From positions 1-64,000 of IMG/VR virus record IMGVR_UViG_3300025011_000038: 64,000 bases of DNA; one strand, 5' to 3'. Position 1 is the stretch's first letter; each line of letters starts with the position of its first letter. The DNA is from a virus. The translations under genes were made by a program, and so were the position numbers. The notes under the pieces were generated by a model. It had not been told where the DNA came from and ran no database searches. It worked only from the letters and a program-made list of their open reading frames with translations. Below, one piece after another: positions 7,671-15,675 of this stretch.

Positions 7671-7763
7671 TTATTTTCTTCCCTTCCTACTACGCCGCAA
7701 ACCAATCGCAAACCCGGCAGCGAAAACAATGGTGATTATAGCGGTGAGTGTGAGCCACTTCAA
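7671..7763 (-). CDS. single-span membrane micro-protein
   Basis: A 30-residue frame from a TTG that overlaps the upstream YopX-like gene's stop as TTGA, with AGGTGA upstream. One transmembrane segment (LTAIITIVFAAGFAIGL) is followed by a basic tail RRSRKGRK, predicting an N-out, C-in peptide. Confidence 0.45.
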   Translation of the reverse strand: MKWLTLTAIITIVFAAGFAIGLRRSRKGRK

Positions 7764-8200
7764 TTGTTTTCACCTACCAATAACTCAGGATTTTCGTGAA
7801 TATTTCCGATTACCTTACAATCCTCAAGTCCGTCAAAAATAGGACTATGTGACGAGTAGTATATTTTCCCACCCAAGAATTTTCCATTGGGCTTAGCTAG
7901 GCAAAATGCACCCCAATGAATATTACAGCGTATTGCAAACATTTGATTGTGCTTGTCTTTAACTAAATCTCCCTCAAAAACCTCCTGCTCTTCGGGAAAC
8001 TCGGCAGTTCTCTTGCTGTCGCGTAGGCCGGTGAACTGACCAATAGTAGAAGGATCAACCTCAAAAGAATTCACATAAACCTGTGCCCAATTCGTAACGA
8101 TTATGTGCTTAACGGTTCCCATATGTTCGTAACGGATATAATACCCATAAACAAACTCGCCATTATCTACCCTTCTGCCTCTAAATATAATTTGCCGCAT
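7760..8200 (-). CDS. YopX-family phage protein
   Basis: A 146-residue protein that starts MRQIIFRGRRVDNGEFVYGYY and contains the family hallmarks VDPSTIGQFTGLRD, VFEGDLV and a terminal GNIHENPELL. YopX proteins are common in phages of Firmicutes; their biochemical role is unknown. Confidence 0.8.
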   Translation of the reverse strand: MRQIIFRGRRVDNGEFVYGYYIRYEHMGTVKHIIVTNWAQVYVNSFEVDPSTIGQFTGLRDSKRTAEFPEEQEVFEGDLVKDKHNQMFAIRCNIHWGAFCLAKPNGKFLGGKIYYSSHSPIFDGLEDCKVIGNIHENPELLVGENN

Positions 8201-8208
8201 TAGTTTTC

Positions 8209-8409
8209 CTACTTCAAACTACTTCCTGTGTTAAAAATACTTATACTCTCAATTTGCGATCTATTTACCATGATTTTCGGATTATCTCCGAATCCGCAAA
8301 AATCGCTTTGAAGTACGCTTTTAACGTCCTGCTCTGCCTTATACATATTGCTACCATGTAAACCGACTATAATTTTTCTTCCAGAAATCAAAACTATTTC
8401 TAATTCCAT
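8209..8409 (-). CDS. small protein of unknown function
   Basis: A 66-residue beta-rich protein (MELEIVLISGRKIIVGLHG). Its ATG overlaps the stop of the RHH gene upstream as TAATG, so the two are coupled. No family recognised. Confidence 0.5.
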   Translation of the reverse strand: MELEIVLISGRKIIVGLHGSNMYKAEQDVKSVLQSDFCGFGDNPKIMVNRSQIESISIFNTGSSLK

Positions 8410-8570
8410 TATTTTTCCTCCCTCTCAATTTTCTTTATTTCCTTAATAACCAATGCCCGAATCCATGCACTTTCCTTCACGCCGAGTTTACCGACAACCT
8501 CATTAACCTTTTGCTTAGTTTCGTGGTCAAAGTAAACTCTTATTGATGCTTCGTTTTTACCTGCCGCCAA
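8409..8570 (-). CDS. ribbon-helix-helix DNA-binding protein
   Basis: A 53-residue protein from a TTG codon 8 bases after AGGAGG. The pattern ASIRVYFDHETKQKV (the strand) followed by two helices (NEVVGKLGVKESAWIRALVIKEI) matches the MetJ/Arc RHH fold. As the first gene of the leftward operon ending at 4949, it may regulate that operon. Confidence 0.65.
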   Translation of the reverse strand: MAAGKNEASIRVYFDHETKQKVNEVVGKLGVKESAWIRALVIKEIKKIEREEK

Positions 8571-8701
8571 ATCAATTACCTCCTAATTAGTATATTAATA
8601 TTATATTCCCTTTTAATTAATAAATCAAGTCTAAAACATGCTTAAATGGTATAGATTTTTCGACATTTCTATGGTATAATATTCCTATGGAGGTGTTTCA
8701 A

Positions 8702-9565
8702 ATGGATAAAAATAAGACCGTAAAAGAACTGTTATTGTCTGAAAACTACATTCAATTAAATAAACTACTTATACATGCCATTGGTCTGCATGAATCAATA
8801 CTTTACTGTGAACTATGTTCAAGGAAGAAGTATTTTGAAGATAAGGATTTATTGTCGGAAGACGGATATTTTTTTAATACCGTTAATGATTTATATGCCG
8901 GGACAGGTATTACCGAAAAACAACAGAGGGCAGCAATTAAGAATTTGACAAAATTAAAACTACTAAATGTTGTAGTAAAGGGTTTACCAGCTAAAAGATA
9001 TTTCAAAATTTATGACCATGACGAACTGATAATTGCCCTAATAAATAAGGGAAAAGAGGTTTATAATGAGATAAAAGAGTCCTCAGCCCTTAAATATCAA
9101 CAGTTACGCCAAAATGGCAGAAGTACATCGGACAAAATAGCAGAACTACCTCCGCTATATGGGCAGAGTAATAAGAACAATACCAATAAGACTAATTCAG
9201 AAGAAAAATCTAATAATGTATATAATGTTGGTTTTGCTAAAAAACACAAAACCAAAGCATATTTTTTATTTAATGAATTAATCAATAAACCTATTAGTAA
9301 GGATACAGATACATTTGAAGAACAGTGTGTTAAATACTTCTTTTACCAATACCGCGACATGATGGGAGAAGATCACCCTTCCATGAAAGATGATCAAATA
9401 CAAAACGCACTTGATATTATGAGGATTAATTTCAGTAGCGGAAAAGTAGTCATGGAGATAATAAAAGACTATTTCAGTACGGAAATGGATTGCGACTATA
9501 ACCTTAATCATTTTGTTAGCGGAGAAATAATTGAGAATAGACTATATAACACGGGAAATCATTAA
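8702..9565 (+). CDS. plasmid/phage replication initiator-like protein
   Basis: A 287-residue protein. The N-terminal 110 residues form a winged-helix region (LYAGTGITEKQQRAAIKNLTKLKLLNVVVKG), as in DnaD-like or helix-turn-helix replication proteins. A linker follows (about 130-165, Asn/Lys-rich), then an acidic helical C-terminal domain. The ATG at 8702 follows GGAGGTGTTTCAA; a promoter -10 TATAAT lies at 8675-8680. It stands alone between two leftward operons and is followed by repeats that could be an origin. Confidence 0.55.
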   Translation: MDKNKTVKELLLSENYIQLNKLLIHAIGLHESILYCELCSRKKYFEDKDLLSEDGYFFNTVNDLYAGTGITEKQQRAAIKNLTKLKLLNVVVKGLPAKRYFKIYDHDELIIALINKGKEVYNEIKESSALKYQQLRQNGRSTSDKIAELPPLYGQSNKNNTNKTNSEEKSNNVYNVGFAKKHKTKAYFLFNELINKPISKDTDTFEEQCVKYFFYQYRDMMGEDHPSMKDDQIQNALDIMRINFSSGKVVMEIIKDYFSTEMDCDYNLNHFVSGEIIENRLYNTGNH

Positions 9566-9571
9566 CTGTAT

Positions 9572-9595
9572 AAAAAAATAACCCTTCACGGGTTA
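9572..9595. terminator. intrinsic terminator, stronger leftward
   Basis: TAACCC (9579-9584) pairs with GGGTTA (9590-9595). Read leftward the stem is followed by a TTATTTTTTTA tract. It separates the rightward replication gene from leftward transcripts. Confidence 0.65.
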
Positions 9596-9726
9596 AAAAT
9601 ACATTCGCTGCCCTGTTCGTTTTTTAGATCGCACCATTGATCGCACAACCGTCTTTAAAAGAACAATATCAGTCCGCAACGTCAATAAAATCAAGGTAAT
9701 GGACAAGCAATCAAATTTATATATAA

Positions 9727-9814
9727 GACGGACGTCACGACGGACGGATTATAGCGATGAAATTTTCAACAACTAATCGACCGACCACCTAACTAACTAA
9801 CTAACTAACTAACT
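9727..9814. repeat. short direct repeats and TAAC tetranucleotide tract
   Basis: GACGGACG occurs at 9727 and 9739 with a 12-base period, and a tract of about six TAAC units (9789-9814) follows. The stretch from 9596 to 9812 has no gene. Its position directly after a replication-protein gene makes an origin or iteron role possible, but there are only two clear iteron copies. Confidence 0.45.
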
Positions 9815-10094
9815 ATAAGTCTAACCCGAAAAAACGTGCAATCTTGGAAATAGCCGACCAAACAACTCCGATAACCATAGCAATAGCGGTAAATATTGTA
9901 ATAATTTTAACCATACCGGCCACTTGACCATAGCCCAGTGCGGAAGTAATGTATTGCATAATCCAGCTAAAAGTACATAAAACCATTAACTGCACTATCG
10001 GCATACCTATTCCCTTTAAGGTTTCTGCCGCCACTCCTGCATGACATAGAGAGGGGAATAAGAGTAACCCAATTATTGCCGCTAAATATTTCAT
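9813..10094 (-). CDS. small secreted/membrane protein, VirB2-like layout
   Basis: A 93-residue protein with a signal-peptide-like N-terminus (KYLAAIIGLLLFPSLCHAG) and two further hydrophobic segments, around residues 32-50 and 62-82. That layout resembles TrbC/VirB2 pilins and small channel proteins. It overlaps the replication-relaxation gene by 4 bases (ATGA) and forms a three-gene unit with it and the FtsK-type ATPase, which suggests a DNA-transfer or partition role. Function not proven. Confidence 0.5.
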   Translation of the reverse strand: MKYLAAIIGLLLFPSLCHAGVAAETLKGIGMPIVQLMVLCTFSWIMQYITSALGYGQVAGMVKIITIFTAIAMVIGVVWSAISKIARFFGLDL

Positions 10095-10762
10095 CCTAAC
10101 ACCTCCCGGCGAATATTGCCCACAAGATAACTTTCGAACTCTAACCCGTTTTTATTTTCCGTCCTAACTAACTCGTTAATCTTTTTAAGTTTGCGCTCGT
10201 TGTCGGTGATTAACAGAGTTTTTGGAAATCTCTTGGTCTGCTTCACCCACCACTGATCCGGCAGTTTGTCGAATAGCTTATTGTATTTTTTTACCTTATC
10301 AAACTCGTTGGCCGGATGGTGAATATCCATTTCGATAAACAGGAAACGAAATTGGCCTGTGATAGTGTTTTTGATAGCAATAAAGCAATCTGTAAGTAGT
10401 ATTTTCATGTCGTAATTATAATTAACGGAGTGAATTTCCTCCCATGATTTTAAGTTTCGTTCTATCCAAATTACTGCCCAATTCAATAATACAGTGTGTT
10501 GCATTTGCTCTAGTCGCTCCCGGTAATAGGCGTATGGTTGCTCTAGGTCGTACCGCCAGCGTTGTAGGCGTTTTTGGTCAGTTAACCGTTTGAGGCGTTG
10601 TTGGCATTTGCGCTTGCCGGATGCCGTGAGAGGGAATAGTAGTACCTGCACCTGTTCGGCATTGAGGCATCTGTGGGTGTGTATGCGCTCTAGTATTCTT
10701 TCATCGCGGCAATAACCTAACCGGCGGTTCGACATTTGACCAACTAGTGAAAGCATCGACAT
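10091..10762 (-). CDS. replication-relaxation family protein
   Basis: A 223-residue protein of the Replic_Relax type found on Firmicute and actinobacterial mobile elements. An N-terminal winged-helix part (RIHTHRCLNAEQVQVLLFP) is followed by an alpha/beta domain with FLFIEMDIHHP and a late TLLITDNERKLKKI. It overlaps the FtsK-type gene by about 60 bases. ATG codons at 10762 and 10756 are both possible; AAGGGG lies upstream. These proteins commonly travel with FtsK-type translocases. Confidence 0.65.
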   Translation of the reverse strand: MSMLSLVGQMSNRRLGYCRDERILERIHTHRCLNAEQVQVLLFPLTASGKRKCQQRLKRLTDQKRLQRWRYDLEQPYAYYRERLEQMQHTVLLNWAVIWIERNLKSWEEIHSVNYNYDMKILLTDCFIAIKNTITGQFRFLFIEMDIHHPANEFDKVKKYNKLFDKLPDQWWVKQTKRFPKTLLITDNERKLKKINELVRTENKNGLEFESYLVGNIRREVLG

Positions 10763-11831
10763 TAACCCCTTTCAATAACTTTTTGGCCTGATTTACTGGA
10801 AGGTGCATCGTTTGGACTTCCCGGGTATCCATGCCGAATCTGTAAATTGCCCGACCTTTTACTCCCGGGAGATATGCGGCAAGGGAACAAGTTTCACCTA
10901 AAACCATACGGCTATTAAGTTCATCGGCAACCTGGAAACATAGTCTGCTTTGAAACATTGCCCTGGTATCTCCCGGGAGAACCTTTGTTGATGGTCTTTG
11001 TGTCGCCGCAACCACTGAAATACCAACCGCCCGGGCAAGTCTGGTTATCCTGTCGATAAGTTTAATCGTTTTAGTGCAGGATATTTCCGCTAATTCATCT
11101 ATTACAACAACGATAAAAGGTAACGGTTCCTTCGCCCTCTTATTGTAGTCCTGAATTTTAACCACTTTTGCCCTCTCTAGCGTCTTAATACGCTGTTCCA
11201 TGCCCTTCTCAATGGCTTGCATCAGCAATAGTGCTTCTTCCTCCGTCCTTGCTAATGCCGCATAATCTTTCAAATAGGCAAATTCTAACCTTTTTAGGTC
11301 TATAATGCCGATTCGTGCTACTGGTAATAGGGAAGTAATAAGAACGTGCAGGAAGTTAGATTTTCCATACCCAGGAACACCTGCAATAAGTAGATGCGGA
11401 GATTCTTCAAGCGGTAGCACCTCCAGTCCCTGCTTACTAATTCCGACAGGTATTGGCAAGTCTATGTTACCGTCATAATTCCAGTTATAAGGTAGCTTAT
11501 TTGGTATCTCGTTTGTATTGATGTTAATGTGTAGAAATTTGCCGTGTTTCTCCATTTCTACATTTAGCCCGGTAGCATCTTCGAAGTATTCCTGCTGATT
11601 TTTTAGAGTGTTGAATGACGTACCCGGGCGAAGTGTGAATATCATGTGCCATCCTGTTTCGGTGCGCTTGATACCTTTGCGGATCGGTAGTGGTCGGGGT
11701 TTGTCGAGGGGATAGAGAGTTTCTAGGGTATCTAGGATGGCGGCAGGTATTTCGTATCCTCTGCGGTGTCTATAGGCATCTTTTAGGGCATTTATCGCCT
11801 CACCTAGCATGTTGATTTTTTGTTGCTTCAT
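10701..11831 (-). CDS. FtsK/SpoIIIE-type DNA translocase
   Basis: A 376-residue cytoplasmic motor without transmembrane segments. Walker A GVPGYGKS is at 151-158, GIIDLKRLEF at about 175-184, Walker B FIVVVIDE at 239-246 and a TQRPS motif after it. These match the FtsK_SpoIIIE domain used by mobile elements to pump double-stranded DNA. AGGAGG lies 6 bases before the ATG. It heads the leftward unit with the replication-relaxation and membrane proteins. Confidence 0.8.
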   Translation of the reverse strand: MKQQKINMLGEAINALKDAYRHRRGYEIPAAILDTLETLYPLDKPRPLPIRKGIKRTETGWHMIFTLRPGTSFNTLKNQQEYFEDATGLNVEMEKHGKFLHININTNEIPNKLPYNWNYDGNIDLPIPVGISKQGLEVLPLEESPHLLIAGVPGYGKSNFLHVLITSLLPVARIGIIDLKRLEFAYLKDYAALARTEEEALLLMQAIEKGMEQRIKTLERAKVVKIQDYNKRAKEPLPFIVVVIDELAEISCTKTIKLIDRITRLARAVGISVVAATQRPSTKVLPGDTRAMFQSRLCFQVADELNSRMVLGETCSLAAYLPGVKGRAIYRFGMDTREVQTMHLPVNQAKKLLKGVNVDAFTSWSNVEPPVRLLPR

Positions 11832-11872
11832 GCTGTACCTCCTGTTCGTTGTGTTGTTCGTTAAGTTTATGC

Positions 11873-11931
11873 GGAGGCGGTTTGTCTATATTCGTTTTTG
11901 GGCAAAAAAATAAACCGCCCGGAGGCGGCTA
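11873..11931 (-). terminator. leftward terminator with alternative pairing
   Basis: On the minus strand CCGCC (from 11928) pairs with GGCGG to form a hairpin followed by TTTATTTTTTT, a good terminator for the operon above. The same GGCGGTTT can also pair with AAACCGCC (11876-11883), which lies just downstream in the FtsK leader. The two structures exclude each other, so attenuation of the FtsK gene is possible. Confidence 0.55.
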
Positions 11932-11962
11932 GTTGTATTATGGTTAATATCTAGTTTAATAG

Positions 11963-12325
11963 TTAAATAATTTTTGAGATAATTTCTTTAACGGATTTTT
12001 GTATTTCGTAAAGTCTATCGCGTTCTGACTCAATGAGTTTAATGAGCGACAATTCATCATCTAGCGACATATTATATTTCTTAGCCATTGAACTAATGTT
12101 GCGCTTTAATTCCAGTAGGTTGTTGATTTGTTTTTGCTCTCCATAAGCAAACCATTCTTGATCTCCAATTTTATTGAACGCGTGAATTTCTCCATTGTCA
12201 TCAATGATTTGGAAAACCAAATTATCCTCAGAAATAATATCATAATGCCTGTCCTCGGTACAAAATCTTTCTCCGTTTGGTATGTTATAATAACCGTCCT
12301 TAATGCACAGTATTCGCTTATTCAT
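11963..12325 (-). CDS. protein of unknown function, beta domain plus helices
   Basis: A 120-residue protein from the ATG at 12325 (MNKRILCIKDGYYN), with AGGGAGGACG upstream. The longer open frame to 12439 lacks a ribosome site. Residues 1-65 are beta-rich; residues 70-120 form a charged coiled coil. It is the last gene before the terminator at 11904-11931. Confidence 0.5.
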   Translation of the reverse strand: MNKRILCIKDGYYNIPNGERFCTEDRHYDIISEDNLVFQIIDDNGEIHAFNKIGDQEWFAYGEQKQINNLLELKRNISSMAKKYNMSLDDELSLIKLIESERDRLYEIQKSVKEIISKII

Positions 12326-12392
12326 ACTATCGTCCTCCCTCTCTTTAATTCCCCTACTCCCACCCATATACGGCATGGGCAGGATAAGGAAA

Positions 12393-12599
12393 CTAGCGGA
12401 AACCTTTCTTTGTTTTTGGACTGAATTTCTTGCAAGCAAACTGATTAGAGCTAACCCTGTTTTTGCTTATGCGACAGTTCTTAACTGTCATAGGCGCATA
12501 GTGATTGCAGTCACGACACACCTCGTTCATCGGCATATTACCAATTGACTTATTTTTATAACCCCCGAACATACCCCAACTATCAGAACGAAAATACAT
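12393..12599 (-). CDS. small Cys-rich protein
   Basis: A 68-residue protein with CRDCNHY...CRISKNR...CKKF, likely one zinc site, and a basic C-terminus. Its ATG overlaps the stop of the upstream gene as TAATG. Similar CxxC...C...C proteins recur in phages of Firmicutes without known role. Confidence 0.5.
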   Translation of the reverse strand: MYFRSDSWGMFGGYKNKSIGNMPMNEVCRDCNHYAPMTVKNCRISKNRVSSNQFACKKFSPKTKKGFR

Positions 12600-12844
12600 T
12601 ATACTATCACCTCAATCCATTCTGTCATCTTCCACTGTGTCGCCGCAAGTGTCATGGCATCTAGGGGCGATGATGCCCATATGGTGTCCTTGCTGCAACC
12701 GGCAGGTATGGTCGTTTTGCCGATTGTTAGTTCAGGGAAATGGAGTTTTAAGCGGTATTTGTTTAACTCAGGTATAAAAGTACCTCTGGCTGTTTCTTGG
12801 CGTTGTATGGCCTTTAGGATGCGGTTTGCGGTTGATGTGGTCAT
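12599..12844 (-). CDS. small protein of unknown function
   Basis: An 81-residue protein from the ATG at 12844 (MTTSTANRILKAIQRQ), 9 bases after AGGAGGAC. The upstream part of the open frame is excluded. Mixed alpha/beta, with a terminal KMTEWIEVIV. Confidence 0.5.
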   Translation of the reverse strand: MTTSTANRILKAIQRQETARGTFIPELNKYRLKLHFPELTIGKTTIPAGCSKDTIWASSPLDAMTLAATQWKMTEWIEVIV

Positions 12845-12857
12845 TGTGGTTGTCCTC

Positions 12858-13109
12858 CTATGCAATTCTAATATCCTCGTTAAATACTGTCTTGTCGCCG
12901 CTATCAATGCGATCTCTAATCTCGCATACCTTGTCGGCAATCTTTTGAGCGTTTACTTTGGTTATATCACCCTCAAAAATAAGCCAATTTCTCCACCCTC
13001 TTATGGTTGCCGTAAATCTTCTGATTTTGTCATTGTCGATGTTGTAACTTTCGGTTATTGTAGTCCCAGCAATCCAAAAATGCCTAGCTATAATTTTCCA
13101 TTTTTTCAT
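12858..13109 (-). CDS. small protein of unknown function
   Basis: An 83-residue protein with a Trp-rich N-terminal sheet (MKKWKIIARHFWIAG, GWRNWLIFEGD) and a C-terminal helix (NAQKIADKVCEIRDRI). GAGGGAGG precedes the ATG. An intergenic hairpin lies directly upstream. Confidence 0.5.
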   Translation of the reverse strand: MKKWKIIARHFWIAGTTITESYNIDNDKIRRFTATIRGWRNWLIFEGDITKVNAQKIADKVCEIRDRIDSGDKTVFNEDIRIA

Positions 13110-13142
13110 GTGGTTGCCCTCCCTCTAATATAATCCTTCGGC

Positions 13143-13164
13143 ATCCCCTGACACGGCAGGAGAT
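13143..13164 (-). repeat. intergenic hairpin, family member 1
   Basis: On the minus strand ATCTCCTG pairs with CAGGGGAT (one U-G wobble) around a 6-base loop containing CCGT. It sits between two small genes, just before the ribosome site of 12858-13109. Confidence 0.6.
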
Positions 13165-13173
13165 AACGAAAAA

Positions 13174-13518
13174 CTATTTAAAATCCTCCATAACTGCATC
13201 GACATATAATTTAGTTTGTATTTCCTCCTTCTCCCAATCCTGCACCTTTAATGCCGTATTGGTTGCTGCTGTTTCGATGCACTCGTCGCGCCTTCCGTAT
13301 GGTATTGGACCGCTACAAAAACCTCCATAATGTTGCTCTCCTGTACGTTGTGCCTCGTTTGGTCGTTTGCATCCTAAGTAAATTGCCCTCTTGCGTGTAA
13401 TCTTTTCTGCGTTGGGACAATGCTTTTTGATAGCATCGGCAATTTGCTGATTCTCGGCAACAAAAACGGTGTACTCGTTACTAAAGTTTCTCGGATAAAC
13501 TACAAAATATTGGTTCAT
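13174..13518 (-). CDS. protein of unknown function
   Basis: A 114-residue protein starting MNQYFVVYPRNFSNE, resembling small phage proteins with an NQQIADAIKKHCPNAEKITR segment. The rest is polar. GAGGGAGGA precedes the ATG. No family recognised. Confidence 0.5.
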   Translation of the reverse strand: MNQYFVVYPRNFSNEYTVFVAENQQIADAIKKHCPNAEKITRKRAIYLGCKRPNEAQRTGEQHYGGFCSGPIPYGRRDECIETAATNTALKVQDWEKEEIQTKLYVDAVMEDFK

Positions 13519-13585
13519 TATTCCTCCCTCTGGCCTCGGTATTTCGTTTTGCGCCCCAACTTTGGAGACCGGCGCGTATTTTTAA

Positions 13586-13622
13586 TTTTACCAAAACGCC
13601 CTCTTGTGGTGCTTTGGTAAAA
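13586..13622 (-). repeat. intergenic hairpin, family member 2
   Basis: A perfect 10-bp stem TTTTACCAAA / TTTGGTAAAA around a 17-base loop, between the genes at 13637 and 13518. Confidence 0.65.
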
Positions 13623-13636
13623 CTGCGGTTTATGGA

Positions 13637-13873
13637 TTACCGCGAACCGTATAACTTTTCAATCGTTAAACCCTTACTAATAAGGTGCTTTGCTACATCA
13701 ATACAGAAATTGGGTGCGCAAACATCAGCGAATACGCGATCCAATTCGTTTTCGGTAAAATTCTTGATGCCGTGTTCTATCATTTTGGCTTTTACCGCTT
13801 CGGCGTGGTGAGCGTAATAGGTTTTTGGTGTTTCGTCAATGGTTAGTAGGTCTAATAATTCCCTTCTGTTCAT
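13637..13873 (-). CDS. small helical protein of unknown function
   Basis: A 78-residue, mostly helical protein (MNRRELLDLLTIDETPKTYY). It contains two Cys (VCAPNFC). The ribosome site is AAGGGGG. It is preceded by an intergenic hairpin of the block-specific family. Confidence 0.5.
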   Translation of the reverse strand: MNRRELLDLLTIDETPKTYYAHHAEAVKAKMIEHGIKNFTENELDRVFADVCAPNFCIDVAKHLISKGLTIEKLYGSR

Positions 13874-13890
13874 ACTATAACCCCCTTATT

Positions 13891-13932
13891 AGTCTTAACT
13901 CAGCCATCCTGCCAGATAACTCAGGTAAAACT
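13891..13932 (-). repeat. intergenic hairpin, family member 3
   Basis: On the minus strand AGTTTTA pairs with TAAGACT (one wobble) and an inner ATCT/GGAT stem surrounds GGCA. It is nearly identical to the member at 15085; the one base that differs in the inner stem keeps pairing through a G-U wobble. Confidence 0.65.
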
Positions 13933-13947
13933 GGGGTTTGGAACCTG

Positions 13948-14160
13948 CTACATATAAATTTCCGCTAAATAATCATTCTTGATAAAATTTCTTACCCACC
14001 TACCCGATCTCCGTATCCTGTTGTTTTCGCCATTATAAGTGTATGCAATATCGAAAATATCATCTTTTACGTTGGTTATCCTTTTACCGCTTAAATATAT
14101 CGCTTTGCCTTCTCTTAGTAATTTCATTGCTTTTCTGATATTCCTATCAATCTTTACCAT
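13948..14160 (-). CDS. small basic protein of unknown function
   Basis: A 70-residue protein (MVKIDRNIRKAMKLLREG) with a short helix followed by strands. GAGGGAGGATGATAAG precedes the ATG. No family recognised. Confidence 0.5.
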   Translation of the reverse strand: MVKIDRNIRKAMKLLREGKAIYLSGKRITNVKDDIFDIAYTYNGENNRIRRSGRWVRNFIKNDYLAEIYM

Positions 14161-14178
14161 CTTATCATCCTCCCTCTT

Positions 14179-14220
14179 AGTTTTACCTAAACCCTCCCCC
14201 GAAAGGACTTAGGTAAAACT
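14179..14220 (-). repeat. intergenic hairpin, family member 4
   Basis: A perfect 12-bp stem, AGTTTTACCTAA / TTAGGTAAAACT, around an 18-base loop; the strongest simple stem of the family. It ends just before the AGAGGGAGG ribosome site of the following gene. Confidence 0.7.
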
Positions 14221-14226
14221 GCGACT

Positions 14227-14418
14227 TTAGGTAGTCGCTAGTTTTTCTAGCCATTTGCGCTCGGCGTAGTTTTCCGATGCGTAATATTCAGGTTCTGTAT
14301 TCTCGCCCCATACTACAAAATAGGGACCACGAAAACCTAAGTAAATTTCGTTTTGTTTCTTTAAGACTTGTACCTCTTCTGGATTAAATTTAGATACATT
14401 GTATATACTTCCTAGCAT
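14227..14418 (-). CDS. small protein of unknown function
   Basis: A 63-residue protein (MLGSIYNVSKFNPEE), mainly beta (NEIYLGFRGPYFVVWGEN), with a short C-terminal helix. GAGGGAGGTCGATAAG precedes the ATG, nearly the same leader as its neighbours. Confidence 0.5.
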   Translation of the reverse strand: MLGSIYNVSKFNPEEVQVLKKQNEIYLGFRGPYFVVWGENTEPEYYASENYAERKWLEKLATT

Positions 14419-14445
14419 CTTATCGACCTCCCTCTAATGTCTCAA

Positions 14446-14471
14446 CAAAATACCCTCTCGAAGGTACTTTG
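14446..14471 (-). repeat. intergenic hairpin, family member 5
   Basis: On the minus strand CAAAGTACC pairs with GGTATTTTG, 9 bp with one G-U wobble, around the loop TTCGAGAG. The wobble suggests selection on RNA rather than DNA. Confidence 0.6.
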
Positions 14472-14487
14472 GCGAAACAGGGGTTAA

Positions 14488-14883
14488 TTAACCCCATACT
14501 GCCTTGTTGTACTCAGGCGTATTGGAAATAATTTCGGCGGCCAATCTATGCTCTAGTTTTACAAAATCCTGATATAGTTTAGATTTAACCACATCGCCCT
14601 CGCTGCATTGATATACAAAACATTGTACGGATTTATAAACCTGCATTAAATTTCTAGGTGATTCGTAGCTATGTCGGTATAACTCAACCGGGTTGTTTTC
14701 GTTGTAACGCTGATCTACTGCTTTATTATTCATGTTAAGCATCTTTTGACCTAGTTTGTTGCAGTCGCCAAGGAAATTGCGGTATATTTCTGGGTACTGT
14801 CCTTCTGTGCTGTAAAGCGGTTTACTGTCGATATAACTTACAATACGGTCAATAGTTTTCTTTTCTACAACGTAAGCGCTCAT
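14488..14883 (-). CDS. helical protein of unknown function
   Basis: A 131-residue, largely helical, polar protein beginning MSAYVVEKKTIDRIVSYIDS. No motif recognised. Only 14 bases separate it from the next upstream gene; this is the one gap in the block without a hairpin. Confidence 0.5.
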   Translation of the reverse strand: MSAYVVEKKTIDRIVSYIDSKPLYSTEGQYPEIYRNFLGDCNKLGQKMLNMNNKAVDQRYNENNPVELYRHSYESPRNLMQVYKSVQCFVYQCSEGDVVKSKLYQDFVKLEHRLAAEIISNTPEYNKAVWG

Positions 14884-14897
14884 TTATAAATTCCTCC

Positions 14898-15065
14898 CTA
14901 GTTATTTAAGAAATCTAATTGCTCTCTGGTTAAATATTTGGTACATTCCGACCTTACAATTCCATGCTCTTTCATTACTTCAGTAAATTCTTCTTCCGCA
15001 CAAACTGCCCATGACCAAAATCTCGGCGGTGTATTTGCGCTACCCTTGCAGATTATAATTTTCAT
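14898..15065 (-). CDS. small protein of unknown function
   Basis: A 55-residue protein from the ATG at 15065 (MKIIICKGSANTPPRFWSW), 8 bases after GAGGGGG. The open frame extends 12 codons further, but those codons lie in the intergenic hairpin. No family recognised. Confidence 0.5.
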   Translation of the reverse strand: MKIIICKGSANTPPRFWSWAVCAEEEFTEVMKEHGIVRSECTKYLTREQLDFLNN

Positions 15066-15084
15066 TAGAATAGCCCCCTCATTT

Positions 15085-15126
15085 AGTCTTAACTCAGCCA
15101 TCCTGCCGGATAACTCAGGTAAAACT
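15085..15126 (-). repeat. intergenic hairpin, family member 6
   Basis: Near-identical to the member at 13891: outer AGTTTTA / TAAGACT, inner ATCC / GGAT around GGCA. The surrounding 55 bases are also almost the same, so the two are recent duplicates. Confidence 0.7.
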
Positions 15127-15137
15127 GGGGTTTATGG

Positions 15138-15629
15138 TTAACCCCTAACCTTTATATAGTTATGACCCCAGGTTGATTTGTCCGTAACGTCAACAGTCTT
15201 ATGATAGTATTTACCTGTACTTCTGTCGTGCAAGTATTGTGAAGTGTAATATCCTGTTAGCATTTCAGACATGCAGAACATTTCGACATTATCTATGGTA
15301 GTCCATTTTATCGGCGGTAATATGGTTAGCATTTCTTCAAATCTTTCCGAGGTTATTTCTGTTAATGGTTGGTTAATATAGCAATCTCTTTCCATTTGCA
15401 GGTATTCGTTAAAAGTCATAATCTTATATTTTTTATTTTGTGCTTGGCTTAAATAAGTTTTGAATTGCTCGGTGTCAGGATAATTCTTACAATGATTTGC
15501 CCAGGTTTCAATATCTTTTTCGTTGCTTTCAATGGCTCTTACTAATACTTCTTCCGCTTGTTCCTGACTGTTGGCAAAATTAAATATACCAATTCCTACG
15601 GTGTCAACTATACATAATTCATTTTTCAT
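15138..15629 (-). CDS. protein of unknown function
   Basis: A 163-residue protein from the ATG at 15629 (MKNELCIVDTVGIGIFN), with GGAGGGCGATAAG upstream. The N-terminal 70 residues include a helical region with regular charge (QEQAEEVLVRAIESNEKD). No family recognised. Confidence 0.5.
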   Translation of the reverse strand: MKNELCIVDTVGIGIFNFANSQEQAEEVLVRAIESNEKDIETWANHCKNYPDTEQFKTYLSQAQNKKYKIMTFNEYLQMERDCYINQPLTEITSERFEEMLTILPPIKWTTIDNVEMFCMSEMLTGYYTSQYLHDRSTGKYYHKTVDVTDKSTWGHNYIKVRG

Positions 15630-15675
15630 CTTATCGCCCTCCATGTTATAATATTGGTGAATATATTTTTACCTG

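Noticed and set aside
9789-9814. TAAC repeat as a phase-variation tract
   Set aside because: It lies after the stop region of the leftward membrane gene rather than in a promoter or coding frame, so slippage would not switch expression in an obvious way.
12330-12392. Eleventh member of the intergenic hairpin family
   Set aside because: CCCAT/ATGGG pairing exists but is short and lacks the shared motifs; not counted.
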